A DNA stretch of 64,000 nt from Bog-159 sp963738375. Lineage in GTDB: Bacteria; Acidobacteriota; Terriglobia; Bryobacterales; Bryobacteraceae. Numbering within the stretch: the first letter of the stretch is position 1; each line of letters opens with the position of its first letter. The notes below the pieces were generated by a model, which made no database searches, was not told the origin of the DNA, and saw nothing but the letters and a program-made list of their open reading frames with translations. The stretch covers positions 620,001 to 684,000 of the forward strand of contig CAVTWL010000006.1 of assembly GCA_963738375.1 (NCBI GenBank), written 5' to 3'. The position numbers were made by a program, and so were the translations under genes. Positions 43,328 to 51,400 of the stretch are shown piece after piece.

Positions 43328-44908
43328 GTGGCCGCGATTTCTTGCGCGAGTTTGGGGTTGGCCCAGGAATTAACTCCCGGGATGCTGACTGCGCCATCGA
43401 GCGATACATGGCCGACATACAACGGGGATTATTCAGGGCGGCGCAACAGCGCGCTGACTCAAATCGATCGCTCCAATGTTCAAAACCTGGGGCTGCAGTG
43501 GATTTTTAGAACGGCAAACACGGGCCTGAGCGGTTTTGCGGGTTCCGTGAAATCGACACCGCTGCTGGTGAAGGGCACCTTGTACTTCACCATGCCGGAC
43601 AATGTTTGGGCGGTGGATGCGCGCACCGGCAGCGAGATCTGGCATTACCGGTATCCGGCGAACCCCGGCGTTCATATCGGCAGCCGCGGCGTGGGCATGT
43701 ACGGCGATTGGCTGTATTTCGAATCGCCGGACTGCAATCTGATTGCCATTAACGCGAAGGATGGGAAAGAGCGCTGGCGAAAGACCATCGCCGATGTGAA
43801 AGCGGAATACTTCTGCACCATGGCGCCGCTGGTAGTGGGCAATAAGGTGATAGTCGGTGTCGGCGGCGATTCACTGGATAACCCGGGCTTCCTGGAGGCA
43901 CGGGATCCGGAGACAGGCGAAGTGCAGTGGCGCTGGGATACGGAACCTTTGCCGGGCCAGCCGGGCTCGGAGACTTGGCCGGGGACGGAGGAGATGCGGC
44001 ACGGTGGCGGCATGACCTGGATGACCGGCACCTACGATCCGGAGCTGCACTTGCTCTATTGGACTACAGGCAATCCGAATCCCGTGCATGCGGGCGACGC
44101 GCGCAAAGGCGACAACCTCTGGACCTGCTCGATCGTGGCGCTGGACCCGGCGACCGGGAAGCTGCAGTGGGCGTTCCAGCCTTCGCCGCATGACACACAC
44201 GACTGGGATGCGGTGCAGACGCCGGTTTTGTTCGATGGCGAGTTCAAAGGACAACCCCGTAAGTTGCTGGCTCAGGCCAGCCGAAACGGATATTTCTTTG
44301 TGCTGGACCGCAAGACCGGCAAGAATCTTGTCACCGCGCCTTTCATGCGGAACAATTGGTCAAAGGGCGTGGATGCCAGCGGGCGGCCGATTCCCGACCC
44401 GAAGAAGGAGCCCACCAGAGACGGCACTCTGGTCAGTCCCAGCTCCAACGGCGCGACCAATTGGTTTCCACCTGCTTTCGATCCCGCCAAGGGACTGTTC
44501 TACGTGAACGCATCGCAGAACTACAGCGTTTTCTATTACACGGCGGAAGGCAAACCAGAAGGGTACGCCGGACGGGACGATTTTCTGGCGTTTTCAAGCG
44601 TACTGCTGGCAATCGACTGGCAGACCGGCGCGGTACGGTGGCGCCACGACATCAGCAGCGCGGGGGCCATGAGTTTTGGCGGGCTCCTGAGCACCGCCGG
44701 GAATCTGTTGTTCGCCGGTGATACTTCGGGCAACTTGATGGGGCTTGATTCGGACACGGGCAGGACGCTATGGCATGCGCGAGTCGGTCAAAATACCACC
44801 AACGGCCCAATTACCTACATGCTCGATGGACGCCAATACGTGTTGTTTGGCGCTGGGGATTCACTGTTTTCGTTCGCCCTTCCAGCGGGCGCTGGGTCGG
44901 GAAAGTGA
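43328..44908 (+). CDS. PQQ-dependent alcohol dehydrogenase, probably lanthanide type
   Basis: A 526-residue quinoprotein propeller: 'TWPTYNGDYSGRRNSALTQI', 'VWAVDARTGSEIWHYRYP', 'GWRWDTEP'-like blade ('GEVQWRWDTEPLPGQ') and 'RNGYFFVLDRKTGKNL'. In 'DTHDWDAVQTPVLFDG' the presumed catalytic Asp (codon 44201) is followed two residues later by a second Asp (codon 44207), the signature of lanthanide-dependent enzymes such as XoxF and PedH (inference by alignment from memory). GTG 43328 gives a short signal; the ATG at 43306 is in another frame, so the N-terminus may hide a small indel. Oxidises an alcohol in the periplasm. Confidence 0.86.
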   Translation: MAAISCASLGLAQELTPGMLTAPSSDTWPTYNGDYSGRRNSALTQIDRSNVQNLGLQWIFRTANTGLSGFAGSVKSTPLLVKGTLYFTMPDNVWAVDARTGSEIWHYRYPANPGVHIGSRGVGMYGDWLYFESPDCNLIAINAKDGKERWRKTIADVKAEYFCTMAPLVVGNKVIVGVGGDSLDNPGFLEARDPETGEVQWRWDTEPLPGQPGSETWPGTEEMRHGGGMTWMTGTYDPELHLLYWTTGNPNPVHAGDARKGDNLWTCSIVALDPATGKLQWAFQPSPHDTHDWDAVQTPVLFDGEFKGQPRKLLAQASRNGYFFVLDRKTGKNLVTAPFMRNNWSKGVDASGRPIPDPKKEPTRDGTLVSPSSNGATNWFPPAFDPAKGLFYVNASQNYSVFYYTAEGKPEGYAGRDDFLAFSSVLLAIDWQTGAVRWRHDISSAGAMSFGGLLSTAGNLLFAGDTSGNLMGLDSDTGRTLWHARVGQNTTNGPITYMLDGRQYVLFGAGDSLFSFALPAGAGSGK

Positions 44909-44921
44909 TTGGTGTTTTCGG

Positions 44922-45386
44922 CTATTTTACTTTCACGTCTTCTCGCTTGAACGTGGTCACTTGCGCCTGCATCAGGCCGTCTTTGGTTTCGTAGGCGTCA
45001 GCGCCGCGATAAGGCTGCGCCAGGAAGGGTGCGTCCGCCCGCCACTGGACGTTCAGGGTGCCTCCCACGGTCTGGGTGTGCTCTACCGTGAATTTTAGTC
45101 CGCAGATGCCGCCGTCTTTGAAGGGCTTCACCACTTGGGCAAACATAGCCCCGACAGCCGCCCTGCCTTTGGCCACGACTCCGTCGGGCGAGAATATTTC
45201 GACGTCGGACGGATCTTGCGCGAGAATGCGCTTCCAGTCGCAAGCGTTGATGGCCGCCATGTGTTCCTTTACGACCAGTTCCGGGCTCGCCTGCCTTTGC
45301 AATGCCGGCAATGGCGTTTGCTGCGCGGCGGCCGCGGACGCCGGCGCAAGTGCCACGAACATCCAAAGAACAGAATATCGAGTCAT
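44922..45386 (-). CDS. secreted SnoaL/DUF4440-like protein
   Basis: A 154-residue exported protein: signal 'YSVLWMFVALAPASAAAAQQ' followed by an NTF2-like domain ('ELVVKEHMAAINACDWKRIL', 'VEIFSPDGVVAKGRAAVGAM', 'NVQWRADAPFLAQPYRGADA'). Convergent with the PQQ dehydrogenase gene. No catalytic assignment possible. Confidence 0.78.
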   Translation of the reverse strand: MTRYSVLWMFVALAPASAAAAQQTPLPALQRQASPELVVKEHMAAINACDWKRILAQDPSDVEIFSPDGVVAKGRAAVGAMFAQVVKPFKDGGICGLKFTVEHTQTVGGTLNVQWRADAPFLAQPYRGADAYETKDGLMQAQVTTFKREDVKVK

Positions 45387-45505
45387 GACTTCAGGTCAAC
45401 CTAACATGCCGCACCGCCTGTTTCCTAGTGCTTCCGCGGGCATTTTTAAGTGGACAGTACACACACCAAAGTGTTATTGTTACAGCACTGCGTGAAGTCC
45501 AGCGT

Positions 45506-45527
45506 GTCAGGCCCAGTTCAGCCTGAC
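45506..45527. other. intergenic hairpin upstream of a secreted-protein gene
   Basis: GTCAGGC (45506-45512) and GCCTGAC (45521-45527) form a perfect 7-bp stem with an 8-nt loop in the 291-bp gap before 45678. No T-run follows. It could be a leader structure or an operator. Confidence 0.4.
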
Positions 45528-45677
45528 CCCGGCAAACAAGTCGGATCGGACCAGTTAGGGGATTAAGGTAAGTACCCGCTTCCAGTCTTTTCCAGGTTAG
45601 GCGCAAGCCCATGTAAGGCTACCTGAGTTCCGTACGGTCCAAGAACTGTTATCAAAGCGAAAACGGGGCAAAAACTT

Positions 45678-46400
45678 ATGATATTGCGAAGTGTTCTTCC
45701 GGTTGAGACCTTAAGGGCGGCGGTCGTTTTTCTCGCGGTAGCGACTGGCCTATCCGCTGGGACCGCGCCGATTATCACCTACACTGCGTCCGGCACGTTC
45801 TCTACGCCCGCGACGAGTGGCGCCGACACGCTGAGGCTGGCTGGTGAGCCATTCAGCGTGACCATCTCCGTAAGTTCGGCGACCGCTCCCTTCAAACACG
45901 GTTCGAACTGGGCGGCTTTCCATCAACTCAAACTCACCGGCACCGTTCATTCCGGTCTGCTGGGTCCCACGCCCATTAATATCGCAAGCGGCGAAGCGAG
46001 CATCATCCAAGCCTTCGACCCGGGGCAATACGATTTGTTTACGATGGAAGCGCCAGTGCAGGTAGTAGGCATCTCTCTTACCATCAAAGCCGTCATTGCG
46101 CTGCCCTACGGCACCATTGACAACACGCTGCTACAGCCTTTTGGCGCGGTGGCGCTTGCGCCGGGCAATGCCAGTGTAACCTATTCGAACGGCGACGACA
46201 GCACCGTGCTGGGCATCGCCACCGGTACCTTGACCGCCACGGTTCCCACCTCGAAACAGGCGAGCGGCTTCCAGCGGGTAGCGCCTGCCGGCAATCCTAC
46301 CGCGCCTGTTCCTCCCGTGCTGGCAGAACTGCCGATCGCTGCCTTTGCTGCCCGTCGCGGCGAAGATCCGTTCTTCATGGTTCAGCGCGCCGCTGCCTGA
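45678..46400 (+). CDS. secreted hypothetical protein
   Basis: A 240-residue exported protein: a signal-like N-terminus ('LRAAVVFLAVATGLSAG'), then a beta-rich Thr/Ser/Ala-rich domain with 'YTASGTFSTPATSGADTLRL' and 'EPFSVTISVSSATAPFKHGS'. This pattern recurs in acidobacterial surface proteins of unknown function. The last 26 bp overlap the convergent RDD gene. Confidence 0.7.
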   Translation: MILRSVLPVETLRAAVVFLAVATGLSAGTAPIITYTASGTFSTPATSGADTLRLAGEPFSVTISVSSATAPFKHGSNWAAFHQLKLTGTVHSGLLGPTPINIASGEASIIQAFDPGQYDLFTMEAPVQVVGISLTIKAVIALPYGTIDNTLLQPFGAVALAPGNASVTYSNGDDSTVLGIATGTLTATVPTSKQASGFQRVAPAGNPTAPVPPVLAELPIAAFAARRGEDPFFMVQRAAA

Positions 46401-46890
46401 CGTCGACGACGATTGTCTCGGCGAGCCGATCCTGGGCGCACATGCGGTTATGGTCCCAGAAAAACTGAAGGAATCCGAGGCCTGCCTCGAGTATCGCGGC
46501 CCCGTAGCCGAGTGCGCGCTCGACAGACTGCCAGGCTCCCATCCGCGGACCGGTCAGTGACAATACTCGGGTGCGGGCGACCCATTTGCCGGGTGTCTGT
46601 CCGTTACCTAAGTAGTTGCCGAGTCCCCAATAAATAATCATCACCACGATATTTCCCGCTTCGTGGAAGTCCCAGCGTAGGTTGAGGTTTTGCTCGTGAG
46701 TCAGATAGCGGCGCCACACGAACTCCAAGGGAACCCAAAGCACGATGGCAAGAAGAATATCGGCGACGTAGCCTAAGAGCCTCTGCCAGAAGGTAGCCAA
46801 TGGCAGCCCATCCAATGCCTGAATGCGCGCGCTGTCATGCGATCGAAAGCATCGCCTGCCCGTTGCCAAGTGTTGCTCCATGGGTAACAT
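46375..46890 (-). CDS. RDD family membrane protein
   Basis: A 171-residue inner-membrane protein with the RDD signature region 'LATFWQRLLGYVADILLAIV', a second helix with 'VVMIIYWGLGNYLGNGQTPG' including the conserved G-x-T-x-G-K ('QTPGKWVARTRVLS'), and a third hydrophobic segment. Family role is unclear (some members are linked to ion transport). Starts ATG 46890 or 46881. Confidence 0.83.
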   Translation of the reverse strand: MLPMEQHLATGRRCFRSHDSARIQALDGLPLATFWQRLLGYVADILLAIVLWVPLEFVWRRYLTHEQNLNLRWDFHEAGNIVVMIIYWGLGNYLGNGQTPGKWVARTRVLSLTGPRMGAWQSVERALGYGAAILEAGLGFLQFFWDHNRMCAQDRLAETIVVDVRQRRAEP

Positions 46891-46930
46891 TCTAGCGGCA
46901 AAATGGTTCGGCGGGCGGTGCGCTGGCGTT

Positions 46931-47860
46931 TCAGCCGAGGACGGCTTTGGGCAGTGAAATTGCCGGGCCGCGCTGTTGCAGGCCGGTAGGCGGTTGGACC
47001 GAAGAGTGCCGGGCGTGAACGTCCCACCAGAGGAGGCGGTTGCCCCTGCGGAAGTCTTCTTTGAGCTGATCGCAGAAACGGAGAGCCCGGCGCGAGTCGA
47101 GCCACCAACCGGCGGCTTGTTCACCGAATGGGCCCGAACTGTACTTCGTAAAGCAGTAACCGTCGGGGCTGTATTTGCCCGGCGGGTTAAACTCCGCCTT
47201 CGCGCGGAGAGCTTCCGGCAACTTGCCAATCGCACGCCGGACTGGCGGGAAGACACGCCCGAGCTTACGCAGCAGGCGCCAGCCGCGTTGGTGCGCGAAG
47301 ATGGGAGGGTTGGGCCGAAAGCTATCGCCCTCGACGAACTTAAAGGACGAATAGCCCAGGTCGACTAGCTTTTCGACAATAGGATCGACGGAAGAAAGTT
47401 CAAGGCTAATGTAATCCGGCGCCGCGGCCGGAGTTAGTGCGTCGACGACTTGGAAGTCGGCCCCTTCTATGTCCACTTTCATGAAGCACGGGCGGCCGTA
47501 CTCAGCGATGAGCCGGTGTGGAGTGATGCATGGAATCTTTAGTGTTTCCCACCGGCCTCCCTTTTTACCCATCTCAGGGTCGAAGGAAGACCATCCGTCG
47601 TCTTGCAGGTTTCGATAGAAAAGAAATTCACCAGGCTCCCGCAGTACGCCGGCGTTGACGATTTTCATGCGGCCCTGTGCAATTTCATCTTGGAACCGCA
47701 GAGCGCAGCGGGCAGTCAGTAAGCTGTTGGCGTCGACTCCCACGACCGAATATCCGAGGTGAAGGTAGTAGGCGGAGTCATCGCCATTGTTCATGCCGAT
47801 GTCGAAGACCAAGCCGCGCGGCGCAGGCGCGGAACTTGGCTGTGGTTGGGCATTCACCAT
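46931..47860 (-). CDS. FkbM-family methyltransferase
   Basis: A 309-residue SAM-dependent O-methyltransferase. 'GLVFDIGMNNGDDSAYYLHL' is the SAM-binding motif, 'VVGVDANSLLTARCALRF' the acidic loop, and 'PCFMKVDIEGADFQVVDAL' the FkbM hallmark. The C-terminal ~100 residues ('GYCFTKYSSGPFGEQAAG') are an extension often seen in glycan-modifying FkbM enzymes. ATG 47860 is chosen as the first Met near the domain. Substrate may be a sugar; not part of the downstream cluster because it points away. Confidence 0.85.
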   Translation of the reverse strand: MVNAQPQPSSAPAPRGLVFDIGMNNGDDSAYYLHLGYSVVGVDANSLLTARCALRFQDEIAQGRMKIVNAGVLREPGEFLFYRNLQDDGWSSFDPEMGKKGGRWETLKIPCITPHRLIAEYGRPCFMKVDIEGADFQVVDALTPAAAPDYISLELSSVDPIVEKLVDLGYSSFKFVEGDSFRPNPPIFAHQRGWRLLRKLGRVFPPVRRAIGKLPEALRAKAEFNPPGKYSPDGYCFTKYSSGPFGEQAAGWWLDSRRALRFCDQLKEDFRRGNRLLWWDVHARHSSVQPPTGLQQRGPAISLPKAVLG

Positions 47861-48348
47861 TTTTATTATGCGGTTCAGTTGGAACGGGACAGCCTGCGGC
47901 CCTGCATGCCACAATGCGTTGGCCCGACGTCTTACGCTTCAGGCCGGTGCTTAGCATCAGGATCGCCGATTCCATTGACAATTGTCAAGGCAAGGGAGGA
48001 CTCGGGGTCGCAAGGCATGGGATGTTGGTACCAACGGGGCTAGTGGTTCCAGGCTGTCACGTCGTTTTCGACCGATAGACGCAAAGGCGGAGGGCGTCCG
48101 GCCGTGGAAAACGCGCTTTTCAAACAAAGAAATGAGTCCCAGACCCAGCCGATTTACCTTACGGGCACCCATCCGGTTAGCCATGAGGCCAAGTCTAAGA
48201 TTTAGGAAAATAACCCGAACCGTGGGACGAAACCACTTATGGCTAACCATTAGTAATCCGCCGATTAGCCGGCCGGGAGGGAGCTTATACGGGCCAAGGA
48301 GAAGTACTGGATATATTAGTCTTTGCGCGTGGTGATTTGTTCTGTACA
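47861..48348. other. 488-bp divergent gap before the biosynthetic cluster
   Basis: No convincing gene on either strand. It contains a 14-bp palindrome (listed separately) and an AT-rich stretch near 48311-48320 (ATATATTAGT) that could hold the -10 of the cluster promoter, without a clear -35. It separates FkbM (leftwards) from the nine-gene cluster (rightwards). Confidence 0.45.
47975..47988. promoter_or_regulatory. 14-bp perfect palindrome in the cluster's upstream region
   Basis: TTGACAATTGTCAA is a perfect inverted repeat and contains a consensus -35 hexamer on both strands. It lies ~115 bp before the FkbM start and ~360 bp before the cluster. No -10 box is correctly spaced on either strand, so a regulator site is the likelier reading. 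Confidence 0.45.
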
Positions 48349-49020
48349 ATGAACCTCATGAAATCACCGTCGAGCGTTCTCCCTTCCCCTACGGAATCCA
48401 CGGATTCCATCAAAAAATATCTTGGGCAGGCCGGTAACGACCTAATCAATTCTTTTCCGGACGGAGCGCAGCTTTCCTCCAGCCAGCGCCGCGGAATTAT
48501 CGCGCGTTACACGGCCGTGCTTGAGGGAAACTTTATTTACTGGATGACCGGCGCCTACATGGCGGTCCGAACCGATGAAGCTCGCAATATCATCATGGAG
48601 AACCTTCATGAAGAAGTGCGCGATTGTCATCCAGGCATGATGCGGCGATTTGCGAGGGCCGCCCACGCATGTCCGGAGGCTTCGGACGCGGAGGCGGTGA
48701 ACGCGAATCTGACAAACGTCCGCTTGTTCATCGGACAGATGAAGCCGGCGCCACTGGTTGCCATGATGGCTTTCTTCGAGAACTTCATCATGCGGTTTAT
48801 GCCCATTCTGGAAGACTACGCCGCGCGGCAGGGATCGAAGGAAAACGAATATACTCAGGTACACGGCCTCTGCGACGTTAAACACTCGGAGGAACTTTAT
48901 CAGGCATTGGAAGCCGAGATCGTTGCCGCTGACGATCCGCGCGAGGTCGAAGAATACTTGTACGAGGGCGTTCACCTGCTGCGGGCGTTGATCGGCGACA
49001 TGGCCGCCGGCGCACGGTAG
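48349..49020 (+). CDS. haem-oxygenase-like di-iron oxidase (HDO), first gene of the cluster
   Basis: A 223-residue all-helical protein of the iron-containing redox enzyme/TenA-PqqC fold. Candidate metal ligands follow the HDO pattern: Glu59 ('AVLEGNFIYW'), Glu84 and His87 ('MENLHEEVRDCH'), Glu144 ('AFFENFIM'), and His172/Asp176/His179 ('VHGLCDVKHSEELY'). HDOs such as UndA, BesC and SznF use O2 for decarboxylation, C-C cleavage or N-oxidation of acids and amino acids. The set of ligands suggests an active enzyme; substrate is unknown. ATG 48349 is chosen. An ACP gene follows after 26 nt. Confidence 0.78.
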   Translation: MNLMKSPSSVLPSPTESTDSIKKYLGQAGNDLINSFPDGAQLSSSQRRGIIARYTAVLEGNFIYWMTGAYMAVRTDEARNIIMENLHEEVRDCHPGMMRRFARAAHACPEASDAEAVNANLTNVRLFIGQMKPAPLVAMMAFFENFIMRFMPILEDYAARQGSKENEYTQVHGLCDVKHSEELYQALEAEIVAADDPREVEEYLYEGVHLLRALIGDMAAGAR

Positions 49021-49046
49021 CCCGAACTCGACGGGGAGCATAACGG

Positions 49047-49298
49047 ATGTCCATCAGGGAAACAGTCATTGCGGAACTTCAGCAAATCGCCAACGCGTCG
49101 GCGAAGACTCTGCCCCCCTTGACGGATGACCTTGTATTGGTGGATTCGGGTCTGGACTCGCTCACGATTGCCATCCTGGTAACCAGGCTCGAAGATGCGC
49201 TGGGCGCGGACCCTTTTACCGATTCCGAGATTAGCTCACCGCCGGTGACATTCGGGGAGTTCGTTCAGCTTTATGAGAATGCCGCTAAGTCGTCTTAG
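49047..49298 (+). CDS. acyl carrier protein
   Basis: An 83-residue phosphopantetheine-binding carrier protein. 'LVLVDSGLDSLTIAILVTRL' places the attachment serine at Ser38 (DSL). It is a discrete ACP, more like carrier proteins of small biosynthetic clusters than the housekeeping AcpP. GGGGAG precedes the ATG. It lies between an oxidase and an AMP-ligase whose start overlaps its end, so the ligase probably loads it. Confidence 0.9.
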   Translation: MSIRETVIAELQQIANASAKTLPPLTDDLVLVDSGLDSLTIAILVTRLEDALGADPFTDSEISSPPVTFGEFVQLYENAAKSS

Positions 49299-50655
49299 AT
49301 CGATTGTGGCTCGGCTGGACGATGGCGGACAAGGTTCGAACCGTGTCCTGTTTGGCCGCACACGCGAGGTATCACTTGCAGACCTGCGGGGTAACTCAAG
49401 CTTCGGCGGACGGCTTCACGAGTTAGAAGGCCGCTCCGTGCTGCTGACTACGAGCGATCAGCTTGCCTCGGCCTTGGCTTTGATAGAACTGGACGGAGTC
49501 GCCAGCAGAATCATCGTTTGTCCTCCCGACATTGGGTCGGAGCAATTTCCGTCGCTGATTGCCAGGGGAGCCGTGGATGCGATTGTATCGGACGAAATGG
49601 GAGAGGACCATTATCCGGACGGCTTGCCGCGGGTGACTTGTGGGCAATCGTTGACGCAAGCCGATGTGCCGGAGACAAACCACGAAACAGAGTGGGTGCT
49701 GCTGACTTCGGGAACGACGGGCCGGCCTAAGATGATCGGCCACACTCTGGCCAGCCTTTGCGCCCCGATTGGCGCTACGCGGAAGCGCTCGGAAGGCGTC
49801 GTGTGGGGGACGTTTTACGATATCCGTCGCTATGGCGGCCTCCAGATCCTCCTACGGGCTCTTTTGACGGGCACATCGATGATCATGTCGAGCGCGGCGG
49901 AGCCCGTAAGCGATCACCTGGACAGGCTTGCCGGTCATGGCGTTACTCACCTCTTAGGAACGCCATCGCACTGGCGCCGCGCCCTGATGAGTCCGCACAT
50001 GCAACGGATTGCACCAAAGTATGTGCGCTTATCGGGGGAGATTTCCGATCAGGCCATACTCAACGCCCTGGTTTCGTATTTTCCCGGAGTACCGGTTACC
50101 CATGCTTTCGCTACGACGGAAGCGGGCGTTGCGTTTGAAGTGAATGACGGCATGGCTGGTTTTCCGGCAAAGTTCCTGGGCGCTCGCGGCGACGTGGAAA
50201 TGAAGGTTGCAAACGATTCACTGCGAATCCGTTCTGACCGGCGCGCGAGCCGTTATTTGAGCGGAGAGAACGGAGCGCTGGCGGACGAGGATGGGTTTGT
50301 GGACACCGGGGACATCTTGGAGTTGCGCGGGGACCGTTACTTCTTCTTGGGACGGAGGAACGGTGTAATCAATGTCGGCGGATTGAAAGTGTATCCGGAA
50401 GAAGTGGAGGCTGTCATTAACCGTCATCCGGCGGTCCGGATGTCAGCGGTTGGATCACGGCGGAATCCGCTGACGGGGGCGTTGGTTTCCGCGCAAGTAG
50501 TCTTAAGCGAGGCGCAAGATGCGGCCGGAGTGAAGAGCGAGATTCTGGAAATCTGCCGGCTCAATCTGGCGGCGTACAAGATTCCGGCTACGATTCGTTG
50601 TGTGCCGGCCCTGGACCTCGCACCCGCCGGAAAAATGAGCCGGTCTCATGCGTAA
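49273..50655 (+). CDS. AMP-forming acyl/amino-acid ligase (ANL family)
   Basis: A 460-residue adenylate-forming enzyme: P-loop-like 'WVLLTSGTTGRPKMIGHTLA', 'AFATTEAGVAFEV', 'DTGDILELRGDRYFFLGRRN' and the C-terminal 'GGLKVYPEEVEAVINRHPAV' with the hinge. The terminal catalytic Lys region appears as 'PAGKMSRSHA'. It is shorter than typical CoA ligases. Overlapping the ACP gene by 26 bp, it likely activates a carboxylic acid and transfers it to that ACP. ATG 49273 or 49279. Confidence 0.88.
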   Translation: MRMPLSRLRSIVARLDDGGQGSNRVLFGRTREVSLADLRGNSSFGGRLHELEGRSVLLTTSDQLASALALIELDGVASRIIVCPPDIGSEQFPSLIARGAVDAIVSDEMGEDHYPDGLPRVTCGQSLTQADVPETNHETEWVLLTSGTTGRPKMIGHTLASLCAPIGATRKRSEGVVWGTFYDIRRYGGLQILLRALLTGTSMIMSSAAEPVSDHLDRLAGHGVTHLLGTPSHWRRALMSPHMQRIAPKYVRLSGEISDQAILNALVSYFPGVPVTHAFATTEAGVAFEVNDGMAGFPAKFLGARGDVEMKVANDSLRIRSDRRASRYLSGENGALADEDGFVDTGDILELRGDRYFFLGRRNGVINVGGLKVYPEEVEAVINRHPAVRMSAVGSRRNPLTGALVSAQVVLSEAQDAAGVKSEILEICRLNLAAYKIPATIRCVPALDLAPAGKMSRSHA

Positions 50656-51379
50656 CGTGTTAGTGACTGGCGGGAGCCGGGGCCTCGGGTTTGAAATCGC
50701 ACGCCGGTTGGCCGCGGGCGGATACTGCGCCGTGGCGATCGCACGGAATGCGAATGACGCGTTGGCGCGCGCAATGGCACAGAGTCAAGATGGTCCGGGA
50801 GCGCTGCGGTTCGTGCCGTTCGACCTCGGTGAGGTTTCCAAGATCCCCGAACTCGTTAAGAAGCTAGTCAAGGAGCTTGGCCCGATTTACGGATTGGTCA
50901 ATAACGCCGCTCTGGGGACGGATGGGGCGCTGGCGATGATGGATAACTCCAAGATCGAGAGCCTGATTCGATTGAATACACTGTCGCCCATCGTGCTGAC
51001 TAAGTACGTCGTGCGGCGGATGATGGCGGAGGGCGGAGGACGCATCGTGAACGTGGCGTCCATCACGGCTTTCACCGGCTACTCGGGACTTTCGGTTTAT
51101 TCAGCGACCAAGTCGTCGATGGTCGGTTTCACGCGATCGCTGGCGCGGGAAGTTGGACGGCTGGGTGTGAATGTAAATGCCGTCGCGCCGGGATTCATGG
51201 ACACGGAGATGACGCGAGGCATGGACGAAGAACGGCGCAACCAGATTATGCGCCGCAGCCCATTGAAGCGCTTTCCGGGTTTGGAGGACGTCTCGGGAAC
51301 CGTGGAGTTTCTGCTCGGGGATGGCGCCAAGAATATTACAGGCGCGGTTTTTACAGTGGATGCCGGAATGACGGCTTAG
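50648..51379 (+). CDS. SDR ketoreductase (FabG-like)
   Basis: A 243-residue SDR: 'RNVLVTGGSRGLGFEIARRL', 'IYGLVNNAALGTDGALAMMD', catalytic 'SVYSATKSSMVGFTRSLARE' (YxxxK), 'AVAPGFMDTEMTRGMDEERR' and 'NITGAVFTVDAGMTA'. It resembles 3-oxoacyl-ACP reductases and may reduce an ACP-bound keto group in this cluster. The start ATG overlaps the ligase stop by 8 bp, showing translational coupling. Confidence 0.9.
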   Translation: MRNVLVTGGSRGLGFEIARRLAAGGYCAVAIARNANDALARAMAQSQDGPGALRFVPFDLGEVSKIPELVKKLVKELGPIYGLVNNAALGTDGALAMMDNSKIESLIRLNTLSPIVLTKYVVRRMMAEGGGRIVNVASITAFTGYSGLSVYSATKSSMVGFTRSLAREVGRLGVNVNAVAPGFMDTEMTRGMDEERRNQIMRRSPLKRFPGLEDVSGTVEFLLGDGAKNITGAVFTVDAGMTA

Positions 51380-51400
51380 TTGGCGATTTTGGATATTGCT

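Noticed and set aside
48349..49020. TenA thiaminase
   Set aside because: The HDO metal-ligand pattern (E, ExxH, E, H-x3-D-x2-H) is present and no thiamin genes are nearby.
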